NCBI RefSeq assembly: GCF_000152785.1
Contig: NZ_CH672414.1
Coordinates: forward strand, 707,343 to 771,342
Source of the DNA: Yoonia vestfoldensis SKA53
GTDB lineage: Bacteria > Pseudomonadota > Alphaproteobacteria > Rhodobacterales > Rhodobacteraceae
Length of the DNA stretch: 64,000 nt
Direction: 5' to 3'
Shown: positions 35,895 through 44,966 of the stretch, piece after piece
Numbering within the stretch: position 1 is the first letter of the stretch
Layout: each line of letters begins with the position of its first letter
The notes under the pieces: model-generated
Seen by the model: the letters and a program-made list of their open reading frames with translations, nothing else
Database searches by the model: none
What the model was told of the DNA's origin: nothing
Translations under genes and position numbers: made by a program

Positions 35895-36004
35895 TTGAAA
35901 ATGCCTCGGATATTTACCCGAAGACGCGCAGATGCTATAATACCTCACGATCTGCCCGACCGTATCAATACCTTTGCCCGTCCGCGCTGCCTGCGGGCGG
36001 GTTA

Positions 36005-36205
36005 TTATTGCGCTGTGCGGTTTTTGTCGGCTGTGTTCAGCCCTTCGACGTCCCAGCGGCTCATCCGTCCAGAAAATTGAACAGGTGCTGGGATCTGGCC
36101 ACGTTTGACCATTCGGTAAACTGTGACGCGACCGCATCCATATCGTGCGGCGACTTGCTCGGCATTTAGCCAGCGCTGTGTGGGTTGTGTGTTAGTGTCA
36201 TGCAT
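36005..36205 (-). CDS. AlpA-like excisionase / HTH regulator
   Basis: The 66-residue protein contains an MerR/AlpA-type helix-turn-helix (WLNAEQVAARYGCGRVTVYR, then MVKRGQIPAPVQFSGRMSRW). Such proteins bind DNA near att sites or prophage promoters and control excision. It lies between the primase and integrase genes on the same strand. I start at MHDTNTQPTQ (ATG at 36205). Confidence 0.85.
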   Translation of the reverse strand: MHDTNTQPTQRWLNAEQVAARYGCGRVTVYRMVKRGQIPAPVQFSGRMSRWDVEGLNTADKNRTAQ

Positions 36206-36277
36206 GGAAACTCTCCGGTTGCGTATGACACTGCTTAGGCAGTTGGACGCGAGCGCGGCAAAGGACAAACGTGGCTC

Positions 36278-36652
36278 TTATTTTTCCAAGCCTCTTTCCT
36301 TTTTAATCTTAGTCACCGCCTTGGTCACGGCGCCCGGCTCAATGTTAAAAATAAGTGCGATGCACTCATGACTGTCTTTTTGCGTCATTCCTTGGTCGGC
36401 GTGTATCTGTGCCAGATCAAAGATTTGACGGTCTCGTACCAATTTATAATGCTTTGACGCTTTGCCAGTCTTGTCTTTCACTACCTGCGCGCGCAGCACA
36501 CTTGCGATGGTGCTGCCCATCTCTGGCGCACCGGGCCACTCCATCCTCTCTGCCGCTTCTGCCAGCAGTTCGATGTCACCGTTTGTCTGTCTCCCGTCTA
36601 TCGTGGACAGATAGGACGTCCATAGGTGGCGAAATAGTTCCTCATCAGTCAT
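36278..36652 (-). CDS. Unknown protein coupled to the integrase gene
   Basis: The 124-residue protein (MTDEELFRHLWTSYLSTIDG) overlaps the integrase stop by 4 bp (ATGA), a strong sign of expression. It is charged, without membrane segments; the C-terminal half (DSHECIALIFNIEPGAVTKA) might form a helix-turn-helix. No family recognised. Confidence 0.65.
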   Translation of the reverse strand: MTDEELFRHLWTSYLSTIDGRQTNGDIELLAEAAERMEWPGAPEMGSTIASVLRAQVVKDKTGKASKHYKLVRDRQIFDLAQIHADQGMTQKDSHECIALIFNIEPGAVTKAVTKIKKERGLEK

Positions 36653-37902
36653 GCGTCCGCCCCCGTCACAAAGTCATACAACCGCGCTGCGAGATCCGCG
36701 CGTTCTGTGGAAGTGTCACCGCGGCGATAGGCGGCGTCCAGCCCGCGCAGGCTGTGGTCACAGAACGCGTCTGCGATATGATCTGGCACAGGCGGCACTG
36801 CGGACCTGCACCAGCCCTTGATTGCGTTGCGAAAGCCGTGCGCCGTCAGGTCAGCGTCAAAACGCTTCAACGTCTTTCGGATAGCGTTTGGCGATATTGG
36901 CCCTGTCGTTGTCGGGCTTTCAAACACATGTTGCTGATCTGGTCCTTTGCGCAAGCTCTGTAGACGCCCCAGCAGCGGCTCAGGCAGGCGTAGGGCGTAT
37001 TTGCGACCTGACTTCATCCGCCCTTGTGTGGTGCGGTCTGTGCGCGCTGGCACGGTCCACACGCCGCTGGCATCATCAATGTGCGCCCATTCCGCGTTTA
37101 CTATCACACCGATCCTGTGCCCCGTCGTCATGGCTGTCAGGATCGCCAGCTTGGCGGTGTCGCTCGCGTCGGTCGTGCCTAACCATTGCCACAGCTCAGG
37201 CAGACGGTCATGCGCCAAGGTGCCGTGATGCTTAACCTCGCGTCGCGCGACCGCATCCGCGAAAGCCGTCTTGCGTGGCGTCGGGTCAGCCTCGATCAGC
37301 TCTTTGTTAGTTGCGCGGTCAAACACCGCTTGGATATGGCCCAAAGCGTGGCCAGCGGTGATAGGCTTTTCTCGGAATAAAGGTTCCAGCAGGTTGAAGA
37401 TTTCACGCCGTCTGATTTCGGTGATCGGCCTATCGCCTAACACCGACTTGATATGGTGCAGGTGGATCGCCTCAGGGCGTCGGCGGCTGGGGCCGTCTTG
37501 CAGCTTGTGTTTGCGTCCCTCGTGCCATTCGGTCCAAAGTTCGTGATATGTCGGCGCGCTGGTTGCACCAAGATCGGCAAAGCCAGCAAGCACCTCGCCT
37601 CTGACCACGGCCTCAAGCTCTGTCGCTGTGGTTGCGTTGGCGAACCCACGGCTCAGCGCTTCGACGCCAAAGCCTTCGCGTGCCAACCGCTTGGCCACCG
37701 TTGAAAGCTCGCGCGCCAGCGCAAGGGTCGTGTCAGGATAGTCACCCAGCTTGATCCACGTCTTTGCCCGAAAGTAGAAAGCCTTTGTCCCAGTTTTCCA
37801 TCCGCGAACATAGAGGCCTGTCCGACCACCTGTGCCAATCGCCTCGCCATCTTTCGTCGGCTTCCACCGACGGATCGCCAGATCTGTTGCTAGTGTCATC
37901 AT
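36649..37902 (-). CDS. int: Tyrosine recombinase (P4-type integrase)
   Basis: The protein of about 417 residues has an N-terminal DUF4102-like arm-binding region and a catalytic domain. That domain shows the first Arg in TGHRIGVIVNAEW, HGFRN (HxxR), the second His in CDHSLRGLD and the nucleophile Tyr in DAAYRRGD. I start at the ATG at 37902 or 37899 (MMTLATDLAIRRW). P4-type integrases usually use the 3' end of a tRNA gene. A tRNA-like 3' end lies 140 bp upstream of the start, on the outer side, as expected for an attachment site. Confidence 0.88.
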   Translation of the reverse strand: MMTLATDLAIRRWKPTKDGEAIGTGGRTGLYVRGWKTGTKAFYFRAKTWIKLGDYPDTTLALARELSTVAKRLAREGFGVEALSRGFANATTATELEAVVRGEVLAGFADLGATSAPTYHELWTEWHEGRKHKLQDGPSRRRPEAIHLHHIKSVLGDRPITEIRRREIFNLLEPLFREKPITAGHALGHIQAVFDRATNKELIEADPTPRKTAFADAVARREVKHHGTLAHDRLPELWQWLGTTDASDTAKLAILTAMTTGHRIGVIVNAEWAHIDDASGVWTVPARTDRTTQGRMKSGRKYALRLPEPLLGRLQSLRKGPDQQHVFESPTTTGPISPNAIRKTLKRFDADLTAHGFRNAIKGWCRSAVPPVPDHIADAFCDHSLRGLDAAYRRGDTSTERADLAARLYDFVTGADA

Positions 37903-38043
37903 GCCCTCTGTGGATACACTGTAGATACACAAACAGCATGACATTTACAGAATCAGCAGGCAACACTTAGATACAAAAACGCACAATATGGACTGTTTTA
38001 CAGTAGGGTAGGGGGCGTTTTAGTCATAATAATAACGTGGGTA

Positions 38044-38067
38044 TCTCTCCCTGTCTGTCCGCCACTT
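38044..38067 (+). other. Candidate attachment site: 3' end of a serine-type tRNA gene
   Basis: The stretch TCTCTCCCTGTCTGTCCGCCA resembles the T-arm/acceptor end of a bacterial tRNA-Ser ending in CCGCCA. The preceding bases do not fold into the rest of a tRNA, so only the 3' end is present. It sits just outside the integrase gene and is followed at once by a terminator, as a tRNA gene would be. I read it as the att duplicate left by integration. Confidence 0.5.
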
Positions 38068-38088
38068 ACACTTGCCGAAACCGACGAT

Positions 38089-38111
38089 GGGCCCTCATGG
38101 GGCCCTTTTTT
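38089..38111 (+). terminator. Rho-independent terminator after the tRNA-like 3' end
   Basis: GGGCCC (38089-38094), a short loop and GGGCCC (38100-38105) form a GC-only stem followed by TTTTTT. It is oriented on the plus strand, as expected behind a tRNA gene now split by the element. Confidence 0.8.
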
Positions 38112-38522
38112 CTTTTGGTTTCAAAGGGGTTTAGGTGCGGCAACCGCCCTTCGGAGACTGCTAAAACGGTCAAAATTGGTCTCTGAACCCCATTTGTCTC
38201 TAATCGACCGCCCTAGGACTGCAGGAGGACGCTTTAAAAATAGTGTTTGATTGCAGAGTCTTGGCGTTTTTCGTCGAGCGCCCTTTTCGAAAGTGCAACC
38301 GATAGCACGATGCGTTGCGTATCCGGAGGGCGGGCACAGGGCGGTCGATATGGGCGGAAAGCAGTCTTTCGAGGCCATCGACGCGGCCGAACTCTCAGGG
38401 AGCAAAGCGGCTTGTCGCTGATCACGTTGGTTATTTAGGCCCCGCGATGTGAATGGGAGGATCAAACGGCGGTCATAAAGTTCATCCGGCTGGGCTGATC
38501 AAAGACATGCGCACAAGAGCCC
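38112..38522. other. Gene-poor stretch between the element and the iorB-like gene
   Basis: About 400 bp with no reading frame that I can support. A 114-codon minus-strand frame exists but has no recognisable motif, a biased composition and no ribosome-binding site in a sensible place. Confidence 0.5.
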
Positions 38523-40766
38523 TTATGCGAACTCCACCGATCTGCTGAACGGCATTTCGCGCAAGCGCTGGCCCGTCGCGGCAAATATGGCATCAGCCAG
38601 TGCCGGGGCCGCCGGGGCCGTTGCGGGTTCACCCAATCCGCGGACCTGTTCGGAGCGCTCTAAAAGCCGTGTGTGGAACAGCGGCGTCTGGTGCAGGCGC
38701 ATCCCTTCAAACGTATGGAAATTGGTCTGCTGTACGGCGTGGTTTTCGTAGGTCAGCTCACAATTCATCGCGTGGCCTAGGCCGAAGATGGCTGCGCCGG
38801 TAAGCTGGGCCTCGGCGTTGACCGGGTCAAAGACAGTGCCGCAATCGGCGGCGATCCAGACCTCGTCGATGCGGATGCCACGGTCTGTCATGGTCACGTC
38901 AATGACCTCGGCCACGGGCACGCCATGGGTATGGGCAAAGGCAATGCCCCGCCCGCGTCCCGGCCCTATATCGGCACCGTTCCAGTTCGACATTTCGCCC
39001 ACAGCCTCCAGAACGCGGCGACTGTCCGCGTCGGCGATCAGACGCAGCCGTTCCTCCAGCGGGTCAGCGCCGGCGGCGTGGATGAGTTCGGACAAGAAGC
39101 TTTCGTGAAAGAAGCTGTTGGAGCAGGCCCCGGGCGAACGCCATGAGCCAATCGGCATCATCGGCGGCGCGGCATAGCCTGTCACGCGGTAGTTGGGGAT
39201 GGCGTAGGGCTGGTCGAAGGCACCCCAGACCAGCAAAGTGTCAGGCCCCGGTGGCACGATGAAGATGCGTCCGAACCATGAGGAGACAAGTGAAGGGCTG
39301 ATGCTGTCAAGGTCATAGGCCAACACGCGACCATTCCCAACGGCACCCCGGCCAACGGCCAAGTGCAGGGGACGAGGGAAGTCGTGGGTCATGTCCTCTT
39401 CCCGGCTCCATGTCGTCTTGATGGGTGTGCCGGGCATTGTGGCGGCGATCTGGATCGCATGCACTACGTAGTCATGGTCGAGCCTGCGCCCAAAACTTCC
39501 GCCAGCGGGCAGAGCGTGAACAGTGACCCGGGATGGATCGACACCAGTCAGCTCCACCGCCGCGTCACGCACCACAGCGGGGATCTGCGTCGCAGTCCAG
39601 ATCTGCACCCGCTCCGCCTCGACCAGCACGGTGGCGCTAAGGGGTTCCAATGCAGCATGGGCCAGAAACGGCGAACGGTATTCGGCCTCGATCACCGTGG
39701 CGTCCGCAAGCGCTGCTTCAACATCACCATCGTCGCGCAAACGGCTGTTGCGGAACGCGTCCGTACGAGCATTAATCAGCGCTTGCCACATTTCGGCGGA
39801 ACTGGCGGGATATTCAGGGGGCAACCAGTCGACCTCCAGCGCCTGTGCCGCCTGAAACGCGAACCAGGTGTTGTCGGCAATCACTGCGAGCCCCTCGTTC
39901 ACCTCGACCACCGACCGCACGCCTTGCATCGTAAGAGCGGCATCGGCGTTGTAGCCTGCCATGCCACCGCCGCGCCCAGGGTTGGCGCGCACGGTCGCGT
40001 GCAGCATCCCGGGCAGCACTACATCGATGCCGAAGTCCTGTGTTCCAGTGGATTTCGCGACAATATCGAGCCGCTGATAGGGCTTGCCCAAGCGCGTCCA
40101 CTCGGAGGCAGGGCGAAGTGTCACGTCAGTAACTGGCTTAATAGCTGCTGCCTGTGCCGCAAGATCGGTGTAGGGAATGCCCGTGCCGTCGGGCAGAATG
40201 ACTTGTCCGTTTTCAGTCCTCAGGTCGGCACGCGGCACACCGGTGCGGAACGCAGCGGCGGCTTTTAGGGTCTCGCGGGCGGTAGCACCCGCCATGCGCA
40301 GTGTCTCGTGCAAATCCGCAACCGAGGACGAACCGCCGGTGAACTGCGAACTGGTCAGTCGTGCGACATTGCCCATCAACTCGCGCACCGTGCTGGCTAC
40401 GAAACCGTTCTCCCATGCTGGGAAAGGCAGGCTCTCGGCGGCCACGGTCCCGTTGAAATAAGCCTGATGCGGCTGGCCAGGGTCGAGTGTGGCGGTGGCC
40501 GGGTCTATGTCCAACTCCTCGGCGATCAGCATGGCCTGGGTCGAGGCAATGCCTTGGCCCACATCTGCGCGAGGCACGATGAGTGTGATGCCCTGTGGCG
40601 TGATCTTGACGAAGGGTGTCAGTGCGGCCTCTCCCTCAGCCAACCCCTCAAGCAGAGGGTTTGGCGTTTGGCGCGTGACGAAATAGGCCCCAAAAGCCAC
40701 CCCACCGAGAATAGAGGCGGACCCGATTAGGAAACTGCGGCGGGCAATGGTTCTAGCGCGTCCCAT
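38523..40766 (-). CDS. Molybdopterin-binding oxidoreductase large subunit (IorB-like)
   Basis: The 747-residue protein is of the isoquinoline 1-oxidoreductase beta / xanthine dehydrogenase family. It begins with a Tat-like leader (RARTIARRSFLIGSASILGG). It has family motifs such as GSFGRRLDHDYV, the repeat PRADVGQG and GEPATAPAAPALADAIFAAT near the C-terminus, where the catalytic Glu of the family is found. With the small [2Fe-2S] subunit it hydroxylates aldehydes or N-heterocycles in the periplasm. The substrate cannot be told from sequence. It starts 3 bp after the small-subunit gene. Confidence 0.9.
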   Translation of the reverse strand: MGRARTIARRSFLIGSASILGGVAFGAYFVTRQTPNPLLEGLAEGEAALTPFVKITPQGITLIVPRADVGQGIASTQAMLIAEELDIDPATATLDPGQPHQAYFNGTVAAESLPFPAWENGFVASTVRELMGNVARLTSSQFTGGSSSVADLHETLRMAGATARETLKAAAAFRTGVPRADLRTENGQVILPDGTGIPYTDLAAQAAAIKPVTDVTLRPASEWTRLGKPYQRLDIVAKSTGTQDFGIDVVLPGMLHATVRANPGRGGGMAGYNADAALTMQGVRSVVEVNEGLAVIADNTWFAFQAAQALEVDWLPPEYPASSAEMWQALINARTDAFRNSRLRDDGDVEAALADATVIEAEYRSPFLAHAALEPLSATVLVEAERVQIWTATQIPAVVRDAAVELTGVDPSRVTVHALPAGGSFGRRLDHDYVVHAIQIAATMPGTPIKTTWSREEDMTHDFPRPLHLAVGRGAVGNGRVLAYDLDSISPSLVSSWFGRIFIVPPGPDTLLVWGAFDQPYAIPNYRVTGYAAPPMMPIGSWRSPGACSNSFFHESFLSELIHAAGADPLEERLRLIADADSRRVLEAVGEMSNWNGADIGPGRGRGIAFAHTHGVPVAEVIDVTMTDRGIRIDEVWIAADCGTVFDPVNAEAQLTGAAIFGLGHAMNCELTYENHAVQQTNFHTFEGMRLHQTPLFHTRLLERSEQVRGLGEPATAPAAPALADAIFAATGQRLREMPFSRSVEFA

Positions 40767-40769
40767 AGC

Positions 40770-41228
40770 TCACACCTCCCGCATTGCGCTGGCGGCAGCG
40801 TGGACGGCGGCGCGAATGCGGGGGTAGGTCCCGCAACGGCACAGATTGCCCGACATCGCGGCGTCGATGTCCTCATCTGTCGGCTGCGGGTTGCGGGCCA
40901 GAAGGTCAGAGGCCTGCAGGATCTGGCCAGACTGGCAATAGCCGCATTGCGCCACCTGATGCTCGATCCATGCCGCTTGGATGGTGTGTAGCGCATCAGG
41001 CGTGCCCAGCCCCTCGATCGTCGTGATTTCGCCCCAGACATCGGCCAGCGCCACTTGGCAGGATCGCACCGCCTCGCCGCCGATATGGACAGTGCAGGCG
41101 CCGCATTGGGCAATGCCACAGCCATATTTCACGCTGGTCATGTTTAGACCGTCCCGCAGCGCCCACAAGAGCGGCATGTCGTCGGGCAGGTCCACCGTAT
41201 GATCGGTGCCGTTGATCGTCAGGTTCAT
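40770..41228 (-). CDS. [2Fe-2S] small subunit of molybdenum oxidoreductase (IorA-like)
   Basis: The 152-residue protein has the plant-type cluster motif [11 protein letters not shown] and the second, helical cluster motif CGYCQSGQI...[10 protein letters not shown]. This is the standard two-cluster small subunit of the xanthine-oxidase family. It transfers electrons from the IorB-like molybdenum subunit encoded just downstream. It is divergent from an AraC-family gene, with a direct repeat in the shared intergenic region. Confidence 0.92.
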   Translation of the reverse strand: MNLTINGTDHTVDLPDDMPLLWALRDGLNMTSVKYGCGIAQCGACTVHIGGEAVRSCQVALADVWGEITTIEGLGTPDALHTIQAAWIEHQVAQCGYCQSGQILQASDLLARNPQPTDEDIDAAMSGNLCRCGTYPRIRAAVHAAASAMREV

Positions 41229-41316
41229 TGCGTTCTCCGGTCGGCTGGTGGATGAGGCTTGCGTTGCGATGTCCCCAATCTAGGCCCGTCGGCGCCACTC
41301 AGCGATATGCATATGT

Positions 41317-41343
41317 GGTCAGGTGCATGCAAAATGGGTCAGG
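41317..41343. promoter_or_regulatory. Direct repeat GGTCAGG with 20-bp period (AraC-type operator candidate)
   Basis: GGTCAGG occurs at 41317-41323 and again at 41337-41343, on one helix face two turns apart. It lies 69 bp before the AraC-family start and about 90 bp from the divergent iorA-like start. Tandem half-sites about two turns apart are typical for AraC dimers. Confidence 0.5.
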
Positions 41344-41411
41344 CGGTATTCACGGGCTGGCCCCGCCCAACCGTCCGTGGCATTGAGGCAGGGACTTGAG
41401 AGTTTGGGCGC

Positions 41412-42434
41412 ATGAATCAATCACCAACCTATTCCCTGTTCATGGCGACGGAAGTGGCGTGCCGCATCCTCGGCGTTGATCCACAGGTGATGCTCGAGAC
41501 CGCTGGCCTTGGCGAATTAACGCCCGGCAGGTCCGAGGCGCGGGTGACGGCGCAGCAGTATTTCGACTGCTGGAATACGATGGAGGTGCTGTCGCCGCGC
41601 CCCGATTATGTACCTTATCTGGGCGTTGCGATTTCACGCGGGCCTGTCATCCCTGTGTTCTTCACACTCTCCTGCGCCCCCGACATGGAAACCGGCCTCA
41701 GGCGTTTGGCGCAGTTCAAGTCCTTGCTAGGTCCGACCGTCATGCGGGTGTTCCGGGATGGCGATTTGCTGCGGCTGGAATACGAAAGCGTCGATGCCCG
41801 CGTTCCCATGCCGCCGAGCCTTGGCGCCCTGCAACTTGTGGTCGCGGTCGAGAATATTCGCGGAGCGACGGCCCATCTGGTCTGCCCGGTTGCAGCGGGC
41901 TTCGATGGATCCGATGAGGAACGGCACATGATCGCCGGGCATTTAGGCATCATGCCCGAGCGGTCACAGGCCGCCTATGTGGCCTTTGCGCCCGAGGATG
42001 CCAAGCGCCGGTTTATTTCCGAGAACGCCACCCTTTGGGCTGATGTCGAGGCTGATCTGAAGCTTCAGCTGGCCGCTCAGAACGATCGCCTTCCTATCGC
42101 CGATCGTGTGCGTGGGGCCTTGGTCGATCTAATGCCCGCAGGACGCACGGGGGCCGAGGATGTGGGACTAGCTCTGGGGATCAGCCGCAGCACCTTGCAG
42201 AGGAGATTGCGCGAGGAAGGCACATCCTATCAGGAGGTGTTGGACGCCATGCGGCGCGACCTAGCGATCCGGTATCTCACTAAGACCAGCCTGCGCGCCG
42301 ACGAGATTGCGAATGCCCTAGCCTACCGCGATGCCAACAGCTTTTCGAGAAGCTTCCGCAAGTGGACGGGTCTCTCGCCGTTGGCGTTCCGGCAAGCGGA
42401 CAACGAGTCATCCGTTTCGGGGGAATCCGGATAG
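41412..42434 (+). CDS. AraC-family regulator (arabinose_bd N-terminal domain), paralogue 1
   Basis: The 340-residue protein has the N-terminal ligand-binding region of the OruR/ArgR-like AraC group over about residues 15-200. It ends in two HTH motifs (LGISRSTLQRRLREEG, then ALAYRDANSFSRSFRKWTG). It is divergent from iorAB-like genes and probably controls them. A second member at 44967 is clearly related (shared SRSTLxRRL, DLAIRYLxK, YRDxNxFxRxFRKWTG). A GGTCAGG direct repeat precedes the gene. Confidence 0.88.
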   Translation: MNQSPTYSLFMATEVACRILGVDPQVMLETAGLGELTPGRSEARVTAQQYFDCWNTMEVLSPRPDYVPYLGVAISRGPVIPVFFTLSCAPDMETGLRRLAQFKSLLGPTVMRVFRDGDLLRLEYESVDARVPMPPSLGALQLVVAVENIRGATAHLVCPVAAGFDGSDEERHMIAGHLGIMPERSQAAYVAFAPEDAKRRFISENATLWADVEADLKLQLAAQNDRLPIADRVRGALVDLMPAGRTGAEDVGLALGISRSTLQRRLREEGTSYQEVLDAMRRDLAIRYLTKTSLRADEIANALAYRDANSFSRSFRKWTGLSPLAFRQADNESSVSGESG

Positions 42435-42462
42435 ACCGGTCTTCGTCTTCACTGGAGCCATG

Positions 42463-42876
42463 TCACGGCAGAGCTCCGGGCACCTCGACAAGAATTCCGA
42501 TCGCAAGCGCCGGAATGGCGAAAAAGCTGGGCAACCAGACCAAAGTGCGCGCGACCGGAATGCCAAGGTAGAAGACCGGAACATAGACAAGACGCGAGAT
42601 TATGGTCAAAAGCGCCGCGCCGCTTGTCCATTCGTTCGACACACCAAGGCTGACCGCAAGAAGGGCAAGCGGCATATACATGATCGCCCCTTCCTTAAGG
42701 TTTGCCAGCGTCATGTCGATCCGCCGCCCCACCGCCCCCATGCCCGGCTGTACGCCTTCGCGGTTAGAGAATCCGAAGGCCAGCCCAGCGGTGAGGCCGG
42801 CATATGTACCCTGCACCACGACGGCCCCAAAGATCAGGAGGCCGTAGATCAAGATGCTGAGAGTTTCTAATGTCAT
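42463..42876 (-). CDS. MAPEG-family membrane protein
   Basis: The 137-residue protein has four hydrophobic helices, starting LSILIYGLLIFGAVVVQGTY, with REGVQPGMGAVGRRIDMTLANLKE between helices 1 and 2 (quoted here only by its core GMGAVGRRIDMTLANL). This Asn/Glu-containing loop is typical of bacterial MAPEG proteins (membrane-associated eicosanoid/glutathione group). Function in bacteria is mostly unknown. It is the last gene of a small minus-strand membrane-protein operon. Confidence 0.8.
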   Translation of the reverse strand: MTLETLSILIYGLLIFGAVVVQGTYAGLTAGLAFGFSNREGVQPGMGAVGRRIDMTLANLKEGAIMYMPLALLAVSLGVSNEWTSGAALLTIISRLVYVPVFYLGIPVARTLVWLPSFFAIPALAIGILVEVPGALP

Positions 42877-42997
42877 GGGGTCATACCTCGGTGATTATTT
42901 TCGATATATTTCAGGCAACCATTGAGAGCTGGTCATGAAGGGGCAGCGCATGAAGGGGCAGCGCAAAAGTAATGAGGAGCCAAAGGATGTTCATGCA

Positions 42998-43411
42998 TCA
43001 GACCCGGCCCTTGAATTCGGCGATGACGTCCCGACGAAACAGGAGCGCGAGCGCCACCAGCTGGAAGCCCATGAAAAGACCGATCCCAACATAGACGGTC
43101 GCGGCGGAGGCCATTTCGACCGGCATGGGGCTGATCATCTGCGTGATGAGACCTTGGGAATAGTCGAAAGCCCCCACGGCGTTGTAGGCGACGAGCGCAC
43201 CCCAGATAGCCACGCTGCGCCGTGTCCAGAACAGGTAGAGCATGACCGGCAGAGCAAACCCGATGATCGTATCGCTTAGCCATGGGCCAAACCAGCCATC
43301 CGGGGCGATGCCGCCGAACATCTGCAATTCTGGCAGAAAAAGGATCGTTTGCGCCCGGAATATCGTGGCACCCATCAGACGCGTGATCGCCCATTTGATC
43401 GTCGGTGTCAT
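42998..43411 (-). CDS. Unknown four-helix membrane protein
   Basis: The 137-residue protein has about four membrane segments (IIGFALPVMLYLFWTRRS, AIWGALVAYNAVGAFDY, TVYVGIGLFMGFQLVALALL). It has no signal peptide and no motif that I recognise. It is in the middle of a minus-strand set (SDR, membrane, membrane, MAPEG) that probably serves one membrane-related task. Confidence 0.7.
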   Translation of the reverse strand: MTPTIKWAITRLMGATIFRAQTILFLPELQMFGGIAPDGWFGPWLSDTIIGFALPVMLYLFWTRRSVAIWGALVAYNAVGAFDYSQGLITQMISPMPVEMASAATVYVGIGLFMGFQLVALALLFRRDVIAEFKGRV

Positions 43412-43501
43412 GTAGAGTGCCTTCCAGAATGTTTGATCACCGCCAGCCTTGCGAATACGGAAACGGTCAGGACGGTCGCGGCCTCGGCGGTTGTGAAGGT
43501 A

Positions 43502-43996
43502 TCATCCCGTTACCAGCCGGTAGAGAACGAAGACCTCTCCGAGCACCATGGGAGCCGACAGCAGAACCTGAAACAGCCAGACGACGCCCATCTTCTTGTT
43601 CCAGAACTGTTCCTTGATGAAAAACCGTTGGATGACGGACATGTCGATCAGGCAGGTGATCACGAAAATCCATGCCAGCGTGCGCACTGTGGTCTCGGAA
43701 AACCCTTCGAGGATCGCGAAGGTCAACAGCACCTCCGTAAGCGAAACCAGCAGATCACCGACCGCGATCTGGACCTTGGCTTTGTGACTGATCCCCGCGT
43801 CCAGCTGCCCGGGCATGACAACGGTCGCACCTATGAACCGAAACATGTGCAAGACAGCGACCGGCAGGGCGGCCACCGCAAAGTCGGCCCGCACGATGTC
43901 GGGGAAAAGCCATCGACACAAGATGATCGTAGATACAAGACTGATCGATATCTGAACATTCATGACCAGTAGGTTGCGGCTTGGGGACAGGGACAT
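43502..43996 (-). CDS. Unknown membrane protein
   Basis: The 164-residue protein has four to five hydrophobic segments (starting LLVMNVQISISLVSTIILC) and a charged stretch IQRFFIKEQFWNKK before the last helix. I recognise no family. It follows the SDR gene by 43 bp on the same strand. Confidence 0.7.
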   Translation of the reverse strand: MSLSPSRNLLVMNVQISISLVSTIILCRWLFPDIVRADFAVAALPVAVLHMFRFIGATVVMPGQLDAGISHKAKVQIAVGDLLVSLTEVLLTFAILEGFSETTVRTLAWIFVITCLIDMSVIQRFFIKEQFWNKKMGVVWLFQVLLSAPMVLGEVFVLYRLVTG

Positions 43997-44039
43997 TGGT
44001 GTCTCCTTGGATGGCTGGACTGGGCGAGCTGCCGCGAAA

Positions 44040-44819
44040 TTAATGAAACTCGGTCTTTGCGAATTGCCGAAACAGAAACGCGGGCGCGATCCGGCTCATC
44101 AGCTTGATCTGACGCGATTGCCCAAGCAGCATCACCGTCTGGTTTCGGTGCAAACCGTTCAAGATATCGCGCACCAGGTCCGCAGGCTTCATCTTCTTGA
44201 AGTTGTTGGACTTGAGCACCTTTGCCATATCGGTATCGACAACGGGGGGCATGGCCTCGAAGACCGTGATGCCGTGGGGCTGCAGCTGGTGGCGCAAAGT
44301 TTGCGCACAGTGATGGATCAGCGCCTTGGTGCCGGAGTAGACCGGCGTTCCGGGTGAAGCGACAAAGGCGATGCCCGATCCGATGAACAGCACAGCGGGT
44401 TGCGCGCTTTTCTCCAGCAGCGGCAAGGCGCGCCGTATGAGGGTCAGCGGGGCCGTCGCGTTGATCGCGATCTCGTTCTCGATCTTTTGCAGGGTGTCGG
44501 GATCGTTCTTGAAATCATAGGCCAGGAAAATGCCCGCGTTGTTGATGAGCAGATCAAGCCGTCCATGCTGCGCCTGAATATCTGACAGGATCCGTTCCTG
44601 ATCCTCTGCAACCGTCACATCTCCCGCGATCGCCTGCGCGCCGGTCAGGCGCGCGGCCTCGGAAAGCCTACCCGCGTCGCGCCCGCAGATAATGACGGTG
44701 TTGCCGCGAGCCACAAACTGCCGAGTCAGCTCAAGGCCAATGCCCGAACCGCCGCCGGTGATAAGGATGATCTTCGATGTCAGGTCCAAGTCAGGGTCTC
44801 CTTGTGACAATGTCATCAT
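44040..44819 (-). CDS. Short-chain dehydrogenase (DltE-like)
   Basis: The 259-residue SDR has TGGGSGIG, INNAGIF, the catalytic Ser in FIGSGIAF and YSGTK. The C-terminal part (VVDTDMAKVL and a hydrophobic tail LMSRIAPAFLFRQFAK) resembles DltE-like SDRs of unclear substrate. It is the first gene of the small membrane-protein operon and divergent from the second AraC-family gene, with a direct repeat between them. Confidence 0.87.
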   Translation of the reverse strand: MMTLSQGDPDLDLTSKIILITGGGSGIGLELTRQFVARGNTVIICGRDAGRLSEAARLTGAQAIAGDVTVAEDQERILSDIQAQHGRLDLLINNAGIFLAYDFKNDPDTLQKIENEIAINATAPLTLIRRALPLLEKSAQPAVLFIGSGIAFVASPGTPVYSGTKALIHHCAQTLRHQLQPHGITVFEAMPPVVDTDMAKVLKSNNFKKMKPADLVRDILNGLHRNQTVMLLGQSRQIKLMSRIAPAFLFRQFAKTEFH

Positions 44820-44857
44820 CTACTTAGGCGTGTTGGACAGTCCACTTCCACCGCTTG

Positions 44858-44889
44858 TGACTTGCAGATCGCGTCAATGACTTGCAAAT
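44858..44889. promoter_or_regulatory. Direct repeat TGACTTGCARAT with 20-bp period (AraC-type operator candidate)
   Basis: TGACTTGCAGAT (44858-44869) and TGACTTGCAAAT (44878-44889) agree at 11 of 12 bases. They lie between the SDR operon (start 44819) and the AraC-family gene (start 44967), so one site could serve both. The 20-bp period is the same as at the other AraC-family gene. Confidence 0.6.
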
Positions 44890-44966
44890 TGTCTCAAGGC
44901 CATTGCGGGATATGTCGCCAGCTTTTCTACTGCGTCCAGCGGACCCCCCGTGCGAAAGGTCACCCG

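Noticed and set aside
38121..38465. 114-codon minus-strand frame beside the att-like site
   Set aside because: No recognisable motif, odd composition and no plausible ribosome-binding site; better read as non-coding.
42935..42964. Tandem 15-bp repeat (ATGAAGGGGCAGCGC twice)
   Set aside because: Only two copies between two minus-strand genes; probably a slippage duplication, not a functional array.
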